A DNA stretch of 64,000 nt from Rhodospirillales bacterium (GCA_023898805.1 CP060260.1:1240001-1304000), one strand, 5' to 3'; positions 34,531 to 44,473 are shown, numbered from the stretch's first letter. Numbers and translations are program-made. Notes: generated by a model not told the origin, from the letters alone.

Positions 34531-35346
34531 GTGCGCGTGATGACATGGAACATCAATTCCGTGCGCCTGCGCCATGATCTGGTGCGCCGCGCGATCGAGG
34601 CGCTGGCGCCGGATATTGTCTGCCTTCAGGAAACCAAGACGCCGGACGAACTTTTTCCCGCCGACGCGTTTCGCGCCTGCGGCTTTGCGCATATGCATGT
34701 TCACGGCATGAAGGGATATAACGGCGTCGCCATTCTCTCGCGCACGCCATTCACCGCGACCCGGAACTGGGATCGCGTCGGCAAATCCGATTGCCGCCAC
34801 GCGGCGGTGGAAATCGCGATCAAAAACGCACGCAAACCGCTGCACATTCATAACCTGTACGTTCCAGCAGGCGGCGATATACCTGATGTTCAGATGAATG
34901 AAAAATTCGCGCACAAACTTGCTTTTGTCGATGAAACGGCGGCGTTTTTCAAGCAATCGTACGCACGTACAGACGCGTTGATCGCGCTGGGCGATTTCAA
35001 CATCGCGCCGCTTGAACACGATGTCTGGTCGCACCGGCAATTGCTCGACGTCGTATCGCACACCCCGGTCGAGGTCGAAAAACTTGGCGCGATGCAGGCC
35101 TCGCTGGGCTTCGTCGACGCGATCCGCAGTTTTGTACCCGCGGATCAAAAACTTTACACTTGGTGGTCTTATCGCAACCGCGACTGGAAGGCTTCGAATC
35201 GGGGCCGCCGCCTCGATCATGTCTGGGTGACCCCGGCGCTGAAAAACGTGTTGCGCGATCATACGATTTTGAAAGATGCGCGCGACTGGCAACAGACCAG
35301 CGACCATGTGCCGGTGCTGCTCGACCTCGATCTCGACGCGGCCTGA
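34531..35346 (+). CDS. xth: exodeoxyribonuclease III
   Basis: Apurinic/apyrimidinic endonuclease and 3'-5' exonuclease of base-excision repair. The GTG at 34531, 5 nt after the dnaX stop, gives the family-typical start MRVMTWNINSVRLR and 271 residues; an overlapping TTG at 34522 is possible. Catalytic motifs: DIVCLQETKT (metal Glu), IHNLYVPAGGD, LGDFNIAP and RLDHVWVT, with SDHVPV at the end. Tightly spaced with dnaX, so probably cotranscribed with it. Confidence 0.94.
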   Translation: MRVMTWNINSVRLRHDLVRRAIEALAPDIVCLQETKTPDELFPADAFRACGFAHMHVHGMKGYNGVAILSRTPFTATRNWDRVGKSDCRHAAVEIAIKNARKPLHIHNLYVPAGGDIPDVQMNEKFAHKLAFVDETAAFFKQSYARTDALIALGDFNIAPLEHDVWSHRQLLDVVSHTPVEVEKLGAMQASLGFVDAIRSFVPADQKLYTWWSYRNRDWKASNRGRRLDHVWVTPALKNVLRDHTILKDARDWQQTSDHVPVLLDLDLDAA

Positions 35347-35390
35347 GGAATATTTCCGAAAAAATAGGGGGCATGGGCCTCAAGACCGAT

Positions 35391-35419
35391 TTGCCCGAAC
35401 GCGCAGGCTTGGGTATAAG
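35391..35419 (+). promoter_or_regulatory. aroQ promoter, predicted leaderless
   Basis: TTGCCC (35391-35396), 17-nt spacer, TATAAG (35414-35419), then 7 nt to the ATG. Confidence 0.5.
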
Positions 35420-35426
35420 TCTGTGG

Positions 35427-35744
35427 ATGAATAAACCCGACTCTTCTTTGGATACGTATCGCGCGCAGATCGACGCGCTGGACGAACGCATCGTTGCCCT
35501 GCTGTGCGAACGTTTCGGCATTGTGCGCGCCGTGGGTGAGTGGAAGGCGCGTCACGGCCTGCCGGTGGTCCAGTCCGCCCGGGCCGAGCAGGTCAAGGCG
35601 CGGGTGGCGGCGCTGGCCGCGAAACAGGGGCTGGACGGTGAATTGCTGCGTGACCTTTATACCCGGATTATCGATCATGCCCATATTCTGGAAACGGAAA
35701 TCGGCAAAAAGATGAAAGAATCCAAGCCGGGGGATGGCGAATAA
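35427..35744 (+). CDS. aroQ: chorismate mutase, AroQ type
   Basis: Converts chorismate to prephenate for Phe/Tyr synthesis. A 105-residue stand-alone AroQ helical domain: LDTYRAQIDALDERIVALLCERFGIVRAVGEWKARHGLPV (given here in the usual family order) holds the active-site Arg and Lys, and LRDLYTRIIDHAHILE closes the third helix. Longer frames upstream overlap xth and are rejected. Its stop overlaps the htpX ATG (TAATG), so it leads an aroQ-htpX-rsmB operon. Confidence 0.92.
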   Translation: MNKPDSSLDTYRAQIDALDERIVALLCERFGIVRAVGEWKARHGLPVVQSARAEQVKARVAALAAKQGLDGELLRDLYTRIIDHAHILETEIGKKMKESKPGDGE

Positions 35745-36625
35745 TGGCCGGAACCTTGCGCACCGTGATGCTGATGGCCGCGATGACCGCCCTGTTCATG
35801 GCGGTGGGCGGCATGGTCGGCGGTAGCCATGGGGCGATGATCGCGCTGGGCATCGCGGCGGTGATGAATCTGTTCGCGTGGTGGAACAGCGATTCCATGG
35901 CCCTGCGTTATTACCGCGCCCGCCCCGCTGACGAGGAATCCGCCCCCGGCCTGACCGCGCTGGTAACCCAGCTGGCGGGCAATGCCGGCCTGCCGCCGCC
36001 GCGTGTTTATGTGTTTGAAAGCGACCAGCCCAACGCCTTCGCCACGGGCCGCAGCCCGGCACAGGCCGCGGTCGCGGTATCGACGGGCCTGCTGCGCCGC
36101 CTGCAAATGGCGGAAATCGCAGGCGTGGTCGCGCATGAACTGGCTCATGTGAAGCACCGCGACACCTTGACCATGACGGTGACCGCGACTTTGGCGGGCG
36201 CGATCGGCTGGCTGGCCAATTTCGCGGTTTTCCTTACCCCCGTGGATGCGCAGGGCCGCCGCCACCCGCTGGCGGGCCTGCTGGTGATGATTTTCGCGCC
36301 AATGGCGGCGGCACTGGTCCAGATGGCGATCAGCCGCTCGCGCGAGTTTGAGGCCGACCGGCTGGGCGCGGAAATTTGCGGGCGACCTGGCTGGCTCGCT
36401 GATGCGCTGGAAAAAATCGCGGGCGCAAGCCGGATAACCGCCAATATTCGGGCTGAAACCAACCCGGCCACGGCGCATATGTTCATTATCAATCCATTGC
36501 ACCTTAACCGCATCGATTCCCTGTTCCGCACCCACCCTTCGACCGAGGAACGGGTCCGCCGCCTGCGTGCCATGGCGGCGGCGATGGATGCGGTGCAGGA
36601 TGCGCGCGTCGCACATGGCGGATAA
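35744..36625 (+). CDS. htpX: zinc metalloprotease HtpX
   Basis: 293 residues. Membrane-embedded M48 protease for quality control of membrane proteins, partly overlapping FtsH. Two N-terminal membrane segments, then the zinc site GVVAHELAHVKHRDTL (HELAH near residue 132), two more hydrophobic segments, and SREFEADRLGAEICG with the third zinc ligand. The C-terminal FRTHPSTEERVRRL is family-typical. It overlaps aroQ upstream and rsmB downstream by 11 nt. Confidence 0.95.
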   Translation: MAGTLRTVMLMAAMTALFMAVGGMVGGSHGAMIALGIAAVMNLFAWWNSDSMALRYYRARPADEESAPGLTALVTQLAGNAGLPPPRVYVFESDQPNAFATGRSPAQAAVAVSTGLLRRLQMAEIAGVVAHELAHVKHRDTLTMTVTATLAGAIGWLANFAVFLTPVDAQGRRHPLAGLLVMIFAPMAAALVQMAISRSREFEADRLGAEICGRPGWLADALEKIAGASRITANIRAETNPATAHMFIINPLHLNRIDSLFRTHPSTEERVRRLRAMAAAMDAVQDARVAHGG

Positions 36626-37958
36626 ACCCAAGCCTGTCCAGGGGGTTGCCCCGCGTCTTGCGGCGGCGCAACTGCTTGATCTGATGTTTACGCGGCGCCT
36701 GCCATTGGATGAGGCTCTGACCCGGATCGTCGCCAAAAACCGCCTGAACGACGATGATCGGCGCTTGACCCACGCAATTTGTGCCAGTGTTTTCAGGAAT
36801 TTGCCGGCCATTGACGCGATCTTGCGCCGAGTGATGAAGCGCGAATCCGGCCCGACCCCGCCACGCCTTCACCAGCTGCTACGGGTGGGGGCGGCACAGT
36901 TGATTGACCTTAATGTTGCGCCCCATGCCGCGCTTCATGCCACAGTGTCAGCAACAGGCGCAATGAACCTGTCGTCCAGAAAATCCCTTGTAAATGCAGT
37001 GCTTAGATCGGTTCAGCGTGAGCATGATGCGCGGCGCATCCCCGCAGTCGCGGCACTTGATCAATTGCCGCAATGGTTGGCGGGACGCTGGGTTAAGAAT
37101 TACGGCAAACAGGTCGCGGACAAGGTCGCGACCGCGATGCGGCAGGAGGCCCCCGTGGACCTGACCATCCACGACGCTCAGAAATCACTTCAATGGGCGC
37201 AGGAACTGGGTGGCGAGGTGCTGCTTGACGGTGCGGTTCGGGTGCGGCACGGGCCGGGTCAGATCACTGCATGGCCCGGATTCCAGACGGGCGCATGGTG
37301 GGTTCAGGATATTGCTTCTTCCTTGCCTGTCAGAATGTTAGGCGATGTAGCGGGCAAAGTCGTTCTGGATGTCTGTGCCGCGCCGGGCGGCAAAACCATG
37401 CAGCTCGCTGCGGCGGGTGCGCGGGTCGTTGCGCTAGACGTTTCCGCGTCACGCATCGCGCGCCTTGCAGACAATCTGGCACGCACCCAACTGGCAGCAC
37501 GCGTCGAAACCGTGGTCGCGGATGCGCGCAACTGGCAGATGAAGGATACGGCCCATGCGCCGATGCGCGGTTTTGATGCCGTGCTGCTCGACGCGCCGTG
37601 CGCCGCAACCGGAACTTTAAGGCGTCACCCTGAACTCCCTTGGATTCATGATGAAAATCAGGTTGCGCGCATGACCCTGATCCAGCGTGAACTACTGTGG
37701 CGCGCGCCGGATTGGCTCGCGCCCGGCGGTATCATGCTCTATGTCACCTGCTCCATGGAATGCGACGAGGGTGAGGATCAGGTCGCCGCATTCCTGAATC
37801 ATCACAAGGATTTCAAGCTGATACACGAAATACCGGACTCTGTGCGTCCGTTTCTTGTGTCTGCACGCGATGGTTTAGGATTCCGCACCAACCCGGCCTA
37901 TCTGGCCGGTGGGGGCGGTATGGACGGCTTTTACATCGCGCCGATGAAAAAATCATAA
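36615..37958 (+). CDS. rsmB: 16S rRNA (cytosine-C5)-methyltransferase, RsmB type
   Basis: 447 residues from the ATG at 36615. The N-terminal NusB-like RNA-binding domain (about 1-140, ICASVFRNLPAIDAILRRVM) is followed by the SAM-dependent methyltransferase: VLDVCAAPGGKTMQLAA, the catalytic cysteine in LLDAPCAATGTLRRHPE and the second cysteine in VTCSMECDEGEDQV. RsmB makes m5C967 in E. coli; position here is inferred. It overlaps htpX by 11 nt, the common alphaproteobacterial pairing. Confidence 0.93.
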   Translation: MADKPKPVQGVAPRLAAAQLLDLMFTRRLPLDEALTRIVAKNRLNDDDRRLTHAICASVFRNLPAIDAILRRVMKRESGPTPPRLHQLLRVGAAQLIDLNVAPHAALHATVSATGAMNLSSRKSLVNAVLRSVQREHDARRIPAVAALDQLPQWLAGRWVKNYGKQVADKVATAMRQEAPVDLTIHDAQKSLQWAQELGGEVLLDGAVRVRHGPGQITAWPGFQTGAWWVQDIASSLPVRMLGDVAGKVVLDVCAAPGGKTMQLAAAGARVVALDVSASRIARLADNLARTQLAARVETVVADARNWQMKDTAHAPMRGFDAVLLDAPCAATGTLRRHPELPWIHDENQVARMTLIQRELLWRAPDWLAPGGIMLYVTCSMECDEGEDQVAAFLNHHKDFKLIHEIPDSVRPFLVSARDGLGFRTNPAYLAGGGGMDGFYIAPMKKS

Positions 37959-37975
37959 AAATCAGTGCGCTTGCA

Positions 37976-38004
37976 TTGCGAAGCGCAAGTCGAATCCCTA
38001 TACT
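37976..38004 (+). promoter_or_regulatory. rpe promoter
   Basis: TTGCGA (37976-37981), 17-nt spacer, TATACT (37999-38004), giving a leader of about 55 nt. A GCGCTT/AAGCGC hairpin overlaps the -35 box. Confidence 0.5.
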
Positions 38005-38064
38005 GGCAATAGGCTGTGCCGATGGTTGAGCTTACGCCAAAAATCTCTTTTATTTCAAAAAACT

Positions 38065-38727
38065 ATGCCTTCACCCTCGTCCATCAGGATCGCGCCGTCG
38101 ATTCTTTCCGCCGATTTCGCAAAACTGGGGGAGGAGGTCCGCGCCATCGATGCTGCAGGCGCCGACTATATCCATATTGACGTGATGGATGGGCATTTCG
38201 TTCCCAACCTGACCATCGGTCCCGCTGTGGTCAAATCCCTGCGCCCCCATACCGCGAAGGTGATGGACGTCCATTTGATGATCGCGCCCGCCGATCCGTT
38301 CCTTGAGGCCTTCGCCGCCGCGGGCGCCGATATTATCACCATCCACCCCGAATCGGGGCCGCATCTTCACCGTTCGCTCCAGACCATTCGCGCATTGGGT
38401 AAAAAAGCCGGGGTCGCGCTCAACCCCGCGACGCCCGCGCGCATCCTTGATCACGTCATCGATCTGGTCGATCTGGTGCTGGTAATGACGGTCAACCCCG
38501 GCTTCGGCGGCCAGACCTATATCCCGCTTGAGGACAAGATCGCCGATATCCGTGCCCGCATCGACGCCACGGGCCGCGCCGTGGATCTGGAGGTCGACGG
38601 CGGCATCACCCCCGAAACCGCGAAAAAGGTCGTTTCCGCCGGCGCCGACGTGCTGGTGGCGGGCACCGCCGTGTTCAAGGGTGGACCCGACGGGTATGCC
38701 AAGGCCATCAGGGCCTTGCGCAGTTAG
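38065..38727 (+). CDS. rpe: ribulose-phosphate 3-epimerase
   Basis: Interconverts ribulose 5-phosphate and xylulose 5-phosphate (pentose phosphate pathway). 220 residues from MPSPSSIRIAPSILSADFAKLGEE. Metal-binding HIDVMDGHFVPNLTIGP, MDVHLMI, MTVNPGFGGQ and DGGI with the phosphate loop AGTAVF are all in place. It is followed 10 nt later by the heparinase-like gene, so the two form one transcript. Confidence 0.97.
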   Translation: MPSPSSIRIAPSILSADFAKLGEEVRAIDAAGADYIHIDVMDGHFVPNLTIGPAVVKSLRPHTAKVMDVHLMIAPADPFLEAFAAAGADIITIHPESGPHLHRSLQTIRALGKKAGVALNPATPARILDHVIDLVDLVLVMTVNPGFGGQTYIPLEDKIADIRARIDATGRAVDLEVDGGITPETAKKVVSAGADVLVAGTAVFKGGPDGYAKAIRALRS

Positions 38728-38737
38728 GGGTGATGTC

Positions 38738-40378
38738 ATGACGTTGCTCGCCAACCTGTTCGATCCTTCCCGCGCGCATGGCGCGTTGCGCGCCCTGACC
38801 CGCCCGCTTTATAGCTGGAGTCTCGCGGGCGGCGGCATTCCCGACCGGTTGATCGTCCTGCCGCCCGATCCTTGGGCGGGCGACGCGGGCCGTGGCCGCT
38901 GGGTCGCGAACCGGGTGCTGGAGCGTTTTGGTCGCCAGATCCCCTTGGATTCACATGCTTTTTCTACCTATGATCCGGTGCACGGCGCGGCGGTGCACGG
39001 GTTTGAATGGCTGCGTGATCTGCGCGCGCTGGGCGGCGACAACGCCCGCCGTCTGGGCCGCCAGATGATGCAGGAATGGCTTGGGCTTCAGTCCCGCTGG
39101 CAGGAAGGCGTCTGGGATTTCCCGGTGACCGCCGCGCGACTGGCCAACTGGCTGATGGGGTATGATTTTTTCTGCGCCAGTGGCGACGACCATTTTCTAC
39201 ACGCTTTCTACGATTCTCTGATCCGGCAGGTCCGGCATCTTGACCGCGTCGACCCCGCACGCATCGCCGGGCTGGACGCGCTTTTGGTGATCCGCGCCCA
39301 GATTTTCACGGGCCTCGCGTTGGATGGCGGACAAGACCGGCTGGAACACGCGCTGGGCTGGTGCGACCACTGGATCATGCACGAACTGGACGGCGAGGGG
39401 ATGCATGTCACGCGCGCGCCCGCCACGGCGCTGGAGGCCGCAAAACTTCTGATCGAAATTCGCGCCGCGCTGGTCCGCGCCGGCGTGCCCGCCCCTACCG
39501 TGCTTCAGGCGGCGATCGACAGGATCATCCACGCCATCCGGTTTTTCCGCCTGCCCGACGGTAGATTCAGCTGTCTGCACGGCGGGCAGGAAGACGACGC
39601 CGCGCATCTTGATACCGTCCAGCGCGTCAGCGCGGTACGTATCCGCAAGGCGCCCAGCCAGTTGGAAAGCAGCGGATTCGAATCATTGGTCCGCGAACGC
39701 ACCGCCGTGTTGGTCGATTGCGGCCTGCCCCCGTCCCACCCGCATGACCGCCACCATCATGCCAGCCCGCTGGCCTTTGAAATGTGCGTCGGGCGCGACC
39801 GGATGATCGTGCATTGCGGCACCCACCCGGTCGATCCCGTCTGGGCCGATCATCTGCGCGCCACCGCGGCGCATTCCGGACTCACCCTCGATGACCGCAA
39901 CGCCTTTGAAATCGGCCGCGACGGTCATATCGGGCGTGCGCCCGCGCGCATCGATGTCCGCCGCGACCTTGCGGGCGGGGGGGTGATGCTGACCATGGCG
40001 CATGACGGCTATGCCCCCCTCAATGGCCTGATTCATACGCGGCGCATGACGCTTGCGCCCGATGGCGGCGAATTGACGGGCGAGGATTGGCTGACCGCCG
40101 ACGTCGCACCTGCGCGGCCCGTGCAATACGCGATTCGCTTTCACCTGCATCCGCGGGTCCAGGCCTCGCTGATTCAGGATGGCCGTGCCGCGCTTTTGCG
40201 TCTGCCGTCCGGGGCCGGATGGCGATTCACCTTTGCCGGAAACGCGGCTTTGACGCTTGATGCCAGCGTTTATTGCGGCTCCGGCGCGACTCCGCGCAAG
40301 ACCCAGCAACTGGTGGTCGCGGGCGCGACCGAAGGGGCGGATACGCGAATCAACTGGGCCCTGCGCGAGGAAGCGTAA
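38738..40378 (+). CDS. heparinase II/III family protein
   Basis: 546 residues, no signal peptide. The N-terminal half is an alpha/alpha toroid (FEWLRDLRALGG, FDFPVT-like segment EGVWDFPVTAARLANWLMGYDFF) and the C-terminal half the Heparinase II/III beta-sandwich (GRDRMIVHCGTHPVD, TLDDRNAFEIGRDG, HDGYAPLNGLIHTRRM). This family is kept next to rsmB/purH in many alphaproteobacteria that use no heparin, so a role in degrading the cell's own polysaccharide is more likely. Cofactors and substrate are unknown. Confidence 0.88.
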   Translation: MTLLANLFDPSRAHGALRALTRPLYSWSLAGGGIPDRLIVLPPDPWAGDAGRGRWVANRVLERFGRQIPLDSHAFSTYDPVHGAAVHGFEWLRDLRALGGDNARRLGRQMMQEWLGLQSRWQEGVWDFPVTAARLANWLMGYDFFCASGDDHFLHAFYDSLIRQVRHLDRVDPARIAGLDALLVIRAQIFTGLALDGGQDRLEHALGWCDHWIMHELDGEGMHVTRAPATALEAAKLLIEIRAALVRAGVPAPTVLQAAIDRIIHAIRFFRLPDGRFSCLHGGQEDDAAHLDTVQRVSAVRIRKAPSQLESSGFESLVRERTAVLVDCGLPPSHPHDRHHHASPLAFEMCVGRDRMIVHCGTHPVDPVWADHLRATAAHSGLTLDDRNAFEIGRDGHIGRAPARIDVRRDLAGGGVMLTMAHDGYAPLNGLIHTRRMTLAPDGGELTGEDWLTADVAPARPVQYAIRFHLHPRVQASLIQDGRAALLRLPSGAGWRFTFAGNAALTLDASVYCGSGATPRKTQQLVVAGATEGADTRINWALREEA

Positions 40379-40464
40379 TGCCGACTCTCTGCGGCGCGTG
40401 AGCGACCATAAAGCGCCGCCGGAATCGAAATTTCGGCAAGGCGCGCGAAAATCTTGAAAAGACT

Positions 40465-41541
40465 CTATTTTTTGCCGATCAGCTTGCGCGCTTCCGACCA
40501 TCTGCGCTCGGCCTGCAGGGCGAATGCATCGGCCGCACCCGCATAGCGTGCATCGGCGCTTAGGGTCTGGTTCAGCAGTTGCTGGATCAGGGGCGCGACC
40601 TCGCCGCGTGCGTTCGCCTCGATCGGCTCCGCCAGAATGCGCGCATGGCGAAGCCCCGGCCACTCGGCCATGCCGCGGGCCAGTGCCTCGGCAAAGACCT
40701 GCTTCATCGCCTCGCGTTCAAGGATGCGGAAGACGTCCGATCGCACCCAACGCGGCAAACGCCTTATATCCGGCAATTTAAGTACACAATCGATGTCGCG
40801 GCACAATTCACGCTGCACCCGTTCGGCATGAACCCACGCGGCCAGAAGCGATTCGGGGTCGGCGGTCGCCAGCGATTCAGCCGCGGCGCGTCCACGGGCC
40901 ACATACGATTCAAACGTGATGTCCGGATCGTAATCGAGCCGCTCCCCTTCATAGATCAGCCGGTCCAGCCGCACCCATCCCGCGCCGCGCCACAACAATC
41001 CGTCATACTTCGCGCTCAGCCGTCCCGGATAACCGCCCAGCATCGCGGCCAGATGGTCGTGCACGTCGCGGTGTTCCGGGCAGGCGGCTCCGAACAGGCG
41101 CAAGTAAAGGTCGATAAGCTGCGCGTCCGATCGCGTTGCGATGATCGGGAAATGCAACGTGCCCTCGAAAGTGTGCCGTTCCGCCATCGTATCGGTGATA
41201 GCCTCGGGCGCGTCTTCTGGGGCGAAGGCCTGCCGCACGCCCTTCATGCGGCTATCGTCCTTCTGCGCCGCAAGCAGGATCCGGTCGATCAGAAGCTCAA
41301 GCGCAAGCCGGTAAAGCGGTGTTTCGCCCATAAGGCCGGCCAGCGTTTCGCGCCCCGCGGCGGTGTCCAGCATAACCAACCGCGCCTCGTCGATCTGCGC
41401 GGCGATCCACGGGGATGGTGGTGTTTCCGGCAGGGCTGGTCGCTCGCTTTGTACCGCCGCCAGATGCGCGGCGGATTCCGCGCTGTCCACGGCGTGCAGG
41501 AAATCGGGCCGCCCCGAAAGCTGGAAATAAACGTTCTTCAA
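40465..41541 (-). CDS. unknown helical protein, 358 residues
   Basis: Soluble, mostly helical, no signal peptide: starts MKNVYFQLSGRPDFLHAVDS, then AERHTFEGTLHFPIIATRSD, GYPGRLSAKYDGLLWRGAGW, KLPDIRRLPRWVRSDVFRIL and a closing QQLLNQTLSADARYAGAADA. I recognise no family or catalytic motif. It is 29 nt downstream of pheT on the same strand, so it may be the last gene of that operon. The 86 nt between it and the convergent heparinase gene show no clear terminator. Confidence 0.7.
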   Translation of the reverse strand: MKNVYFQLSGRPDFLHAVDSAESAAHLAAVQSERPALPETPPSPWIAAQIDEARLVMLDTAAGRETLAGLMGETPLYRLALELLIDRILLAAQKDDSRMKGVRQAFAPEDAPEAITDTMAERHTFEGTLHFPIIATRSDAQLIDLYLRLFGAACPEHRDVHDHLAAMLGGYPGRLSAKYDGLLWRGAGWVRLDRLIYEGERLDYDPDITFESYVARGRAAAESLATADPESLLAAWVHAERVQRELCRDIDCVLKLPDIRRLPRWVRSDVFRILEREAMKQVFAEALARGMAEWPGLRHARILAEPIEANARGEVAPLIQQLLNQTLSADARYAGAADAFALQAERRWSEARKLIGKK

Positions 41542-41570
41542 AGCTATCCGTCCCCCTGCGTTCTGTGTGC

Positions 41571-43985
41571 TTAGCCGCGCAAGGCCGCGCCGGTCTTGTC
41601 GGCGACCGCCTTGACGATGCCCGCGCCCACGTTTTCGATTTCGGCGTCGGTCAATGTTTTCTCGCGCGGCTGCAGGATAACACTGATCGCGATCGATTTC
41701 GATCCCGACGGGATGCCCTTGCCGGCATAGACATCGAACACCTCGACCCGGTCGACCAGGTCGCGCGCGGCGCCGGTGGCAAGCTTTATGATTGTCTCGG
41801 CGCTTACATCCGCGCCGACCACGAACGCGAAATCGCGTACGATTGGCTGCAGCGGCGAAGGTTTGAGCAACGGCCTCGCGCTGCCCGTACGCTTGGGATA
41901 GGGCACGGAATCAAGGAATAATTCGAACCCGCTCGCCGGGCTCTTGACGTCCAGCATCTCCAGCGCGGCGGGGTGCAACTCGCCGAACCAGCCAAGGACG
42001 CAAGCGCCCTGACGCAATGTCGCCGACCGGCCCGGATGGTAATAGCCGGGCGCATCGTTGGTGATCTGGATTTTCTGAGCGTTCATGCCGCAGGCTTCCA
42101 GCGCGGCCATGGCATCGGCCTTGGCGTCATAGGCGCCGACGGCACGGCTGGAATCCTTCGATTGCCAGTGTCGCGCGCCCAGCGCGCCGTGTCTGATGCC
42201 GGTAGCGACGAAGGCCTGTTGCCCCGGCTCGGTGCCGGTGAACACCGGGCCGATCTCGAACAGCGCGGCGTTGGGAAAGCCGCGATCGGCGTTGCGTTGT
42301 GCCGCCTGCAAAAGATTGGGCAGGATCGACGGACGCATCCGGTCCATTTCGCTGGAAATCGCGTTGCTCAGCGTAAGCCCCGCGCGCGTGTCATCCGAAA
42401 AAGGCTTCGCCTCGAATCCCGCGGCTTGGCCGCTTTGCATGAACGACCATGTGACCGCTTCCTTCAGACCGCGCGCCGCCAGCGCGCGCCGCGCGTCCTG
42501 CCGCCGCCGAAAATCGGGCGCAAGAATGCCTGCTTGCGCGATGCTGTCGCGCGTCATCGATACGGGCTTGATCGAATCGAAGCCGTGGATGCGGGTGATC
42601 TCCTCGATCAGGTCGGCGTTGCCCTCAATGTCCGGACGCCAGCTGGGAATGGTGACGGTCCATGGAATTTTGTGCGCGTCCGCCCCGAAGCCAAGCGCGG
42701 CCAGAATATGATGCTGTTCCTGATGCGAAAGATGGATGCCGGAAAGCCGTTCGGTCCGGTCGGGGTTGAAGGCAAGCGCGGGCTTTGCCGGCGGGACCGC
42801 GCCGGCGGCGATGCAACTGCCGGGCACGCCGCCGCACAAATCCAGAATCATGGCGGTGGCCAGTTCCATGCCCTGTGCGGTGAAATCCGGGTCGATGCCG
42901 CGCTCGAAACGGTAGCGCGCGTCCGAATGGATTTGCAGCGCGCGACCGGTCGTCGCGGTGCGGATCGGGTTGAAATATGCGGCTTCGACATACACGTTGA
43001 CCGTGTTTTCCGAGCAACCTGTCGACGTGCCGCCGATGATGCCGCCAAGGCCCAGCACGCCGGAATCGTCGCACACCACGGTCATGCCATCGCCAAGCGT
43101 GTAGGATTTGTCGTTCAGTGCGTCCAGCGTTTCCCCGGCCCGGGACAGACGGACATGGATATTGCCCTTGATCTTGTCGGCGTCAAATACGTGCAACGGG
43201 CGGTTAAGGCCGATGGTGAAATAATTGGTGATGTCGACCAGTGCCGAAATGGGCCGAAGGCCGATGGCTTTTAGCCGTGTCTGCAACCATTCCGGCGATG
43301 GGCCGTTGGCAACGCCGCGCACCATCCGCCCAATGAACAGCGGGCAGGCGTCCCGCGCCTGAATGTCGACCTTGATCGGCGAGTCGAACTGGCCCGTGAC
43401 GGCTTTTTGGTCGAGGGGTTTGAGCGTGCCGATGCCTTTGGCCGCAAGGTCGCGCGCGATGCCGCGCACCCCGGCGCAATCGGCGCGGTTGGGTGTCAGG
43501 TTGATCTCGATCACCGGATCGTCGAGCCCGAACAAAGGCGCCATGGGAAGCCCCGCCGCCGTTTCTGCGGGCAGGTCGATGATGCCCGTGTGTTCATCGG
43601 AAAGCTTCATTTCGCGTTCCGACACCATCATCCCGCAGGATTCGACGCCGCGTATGACGCCTTTTTTAAGAATCGTATCGAGGCCGGGAATGTAGCTGCC
43701 CTCGGGCGCAAACACGCCGGTCATGCCGGCGCGGGCGTTGGGCGCGCCGCACACCACCTGCACCGGCTTGCCATCGCCCGCGTCGACCATCAGCACGCGC
43801 AGGCGGTCGGCGTCCGGATGTTTTTCCGCCGAAACAACTTTCGCGGTCTTGAACGGCGCATAGATCGCGGCCTTGTCTTCGACCGACTCGACCTCCAGCC
43901 CGATCGCGGTCAGCGTCGTGACGATGGAATCCAGGTCGGCCGTGGTGTCGAGATGTTCCTTCAGCCAGGACAGGGTGAACTTCAT
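41571..43985 (-). CDS. pheT: phenylalanyl-tRNA synthetase beta subunit
   Basis: 804 residues, full length. Forms the alpha2-beta2 enzyme with PheS; the beta chain holds the editing site and tRNA-binding domains. Visible in order: the EMAP-like tRNA-binding domain (about 40-150), the B3/B4 editing domain, B5 (EEITRIHGFDSIKP region) and the C-terminal anticodon-binding fold (PSPLQPIVRDFAFVV region). Its ATG overlaps the stop of a GNAT gene that sits between pheS and pheT, which is unusual. Confidence 0.96.
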   Translation of the reverse strand: MKFTLSWLKEHLDTTADLDSIVTTLTAIGLEVESVEDKAAIYAPFKTAKVVSAEKHPDADRLRVLMVDAGDGKPVQVVCGAPNARAGMTGVFAPEGSYIPGLDTILKKGVIRGVESCGMMVSEREMKLSDEHTGIIDLPAETAAGLPMAPLFGLDDPVIEINLTPNRADCAGVRGIARDLAAKGIGTLKPLDQKAVTGQFDSPIKVDIQARDACPLFIGRMVRGVANGPSPEWLQTRLKAIGLRPISALVDITNYFTIGLNRPLHVFDADKIKGNIHVRLSRAGETLDALNDKSYTLGDGMTVVCDDSGVLGLGGIIGGTSTGCSENTVNVYVEAAYFNPIRTATTGRALQIHSDARYRFERGIDPDFTAQGMELATAMILDLCGGVPGSCIAAGAVPPAKPALAFNPDRTERLSGIHLSHQEQHHILAALGFGADAHKIPWTVTIPSWRPDIEGNADLIEEITRIHGFDSIKPVSMTRDSIAQAGILAPDFRRRQDARRALAARGLKEAVTWSFMQSGQAAGFEAKPFSDDTRAGLTLSNAISSEMDRMRPSILPNLLQAAQRNADRGFPNAALFEIGPVFTGTEPGQQAFVATGIRHGALGARHWQSKDSSRAVGAYDAKADAMAALEACGMNAQKIQITNDAPGYYHPGRSATLRQGACVLGWFGELHPAALEMLDVKSPASGFELFLDSVPYPKRTGSARPLLKPSPLQPIVRDFAFVVGADVSAETIIKLATGAARDLVDRVEVFDVYAGKGIPSGSKSIAISVILQPREKTLTDAEIENVGAGIVKAVADKTGAALRG

Positions 43986-44473
43986 GATGCGACTCCTATT
44001 TTATCGAGCATCCCCAAAGGCAGGATGTGAAAGGTGAAATCCAGTGCGATCGCCTTGTTGCGGTAAAGCGCCTGCGCTTCGGTGTTGGCTTTGTCGGTCA
44101 GCCAGTAGATGCGGTCCCATTTCTGCACCCTGCCCATCGCGGCCAGCGATTCGATCAGCCTAGCGGCGATGCCCTGCCGCCGCCGTGCCGGGTGCACGTA
44201 CAGGTCCTGCATATAGCAGATCGGATTCATCGACCCCGCGACCGGGTGCACGACACCGTGCAAAAGCCCGGCAATCTCGCCGTCCTCGGTAATCGCAAGC
44301 AGCGCGAATAACGGCGCCTGCGCGTCCAGGATCATGCGTTCGGTATAGTCGATGACGGGCTTTTCCAGCGCGTTGCCGACATTCATATGCCACAGCGTGC
44401 GCCAGCCCACCGTATGTTCACGGGTCATCGGCACGATACGCACGCGGCTGCGCAGTGCGGGGTTTACGGTCAT
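43982..44473 (-). CDS. GNAT-family N-acetyltransferase inserted between pheS and pheT
   Basis: 163 residues. Acetyl-CoA-binding motif VHPARRRQGIAARLIESL, with upstream ICYMQDLYVHP and the closing TDKANTEAQALYRNKAIALDF, all typical of GNAT proteins that acetylate small amines or protein N-termini. It overlaps pheS and pheT by 4 nt each (ATGA on both sides), so its output is tied to that of the synthetase. The substrate is unknown. The tight fit argues for old, selected integration into the operon. Confidence 0.9.
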   Translation of the reverse strand: MTVNPALRSRVRIVPMTREHTVGWRTLWHMNVGNALEKPVIDYTERMILDAQAPLFALLAITEDGEIAGLLHGVVHPVAGSMNPICYMQDLYVHPARRRQGIAARLIESLAAMGRVQKWDRIYWLTDKANTEAQALYRNKAIALDFTFHILPLGMLDKIGVAS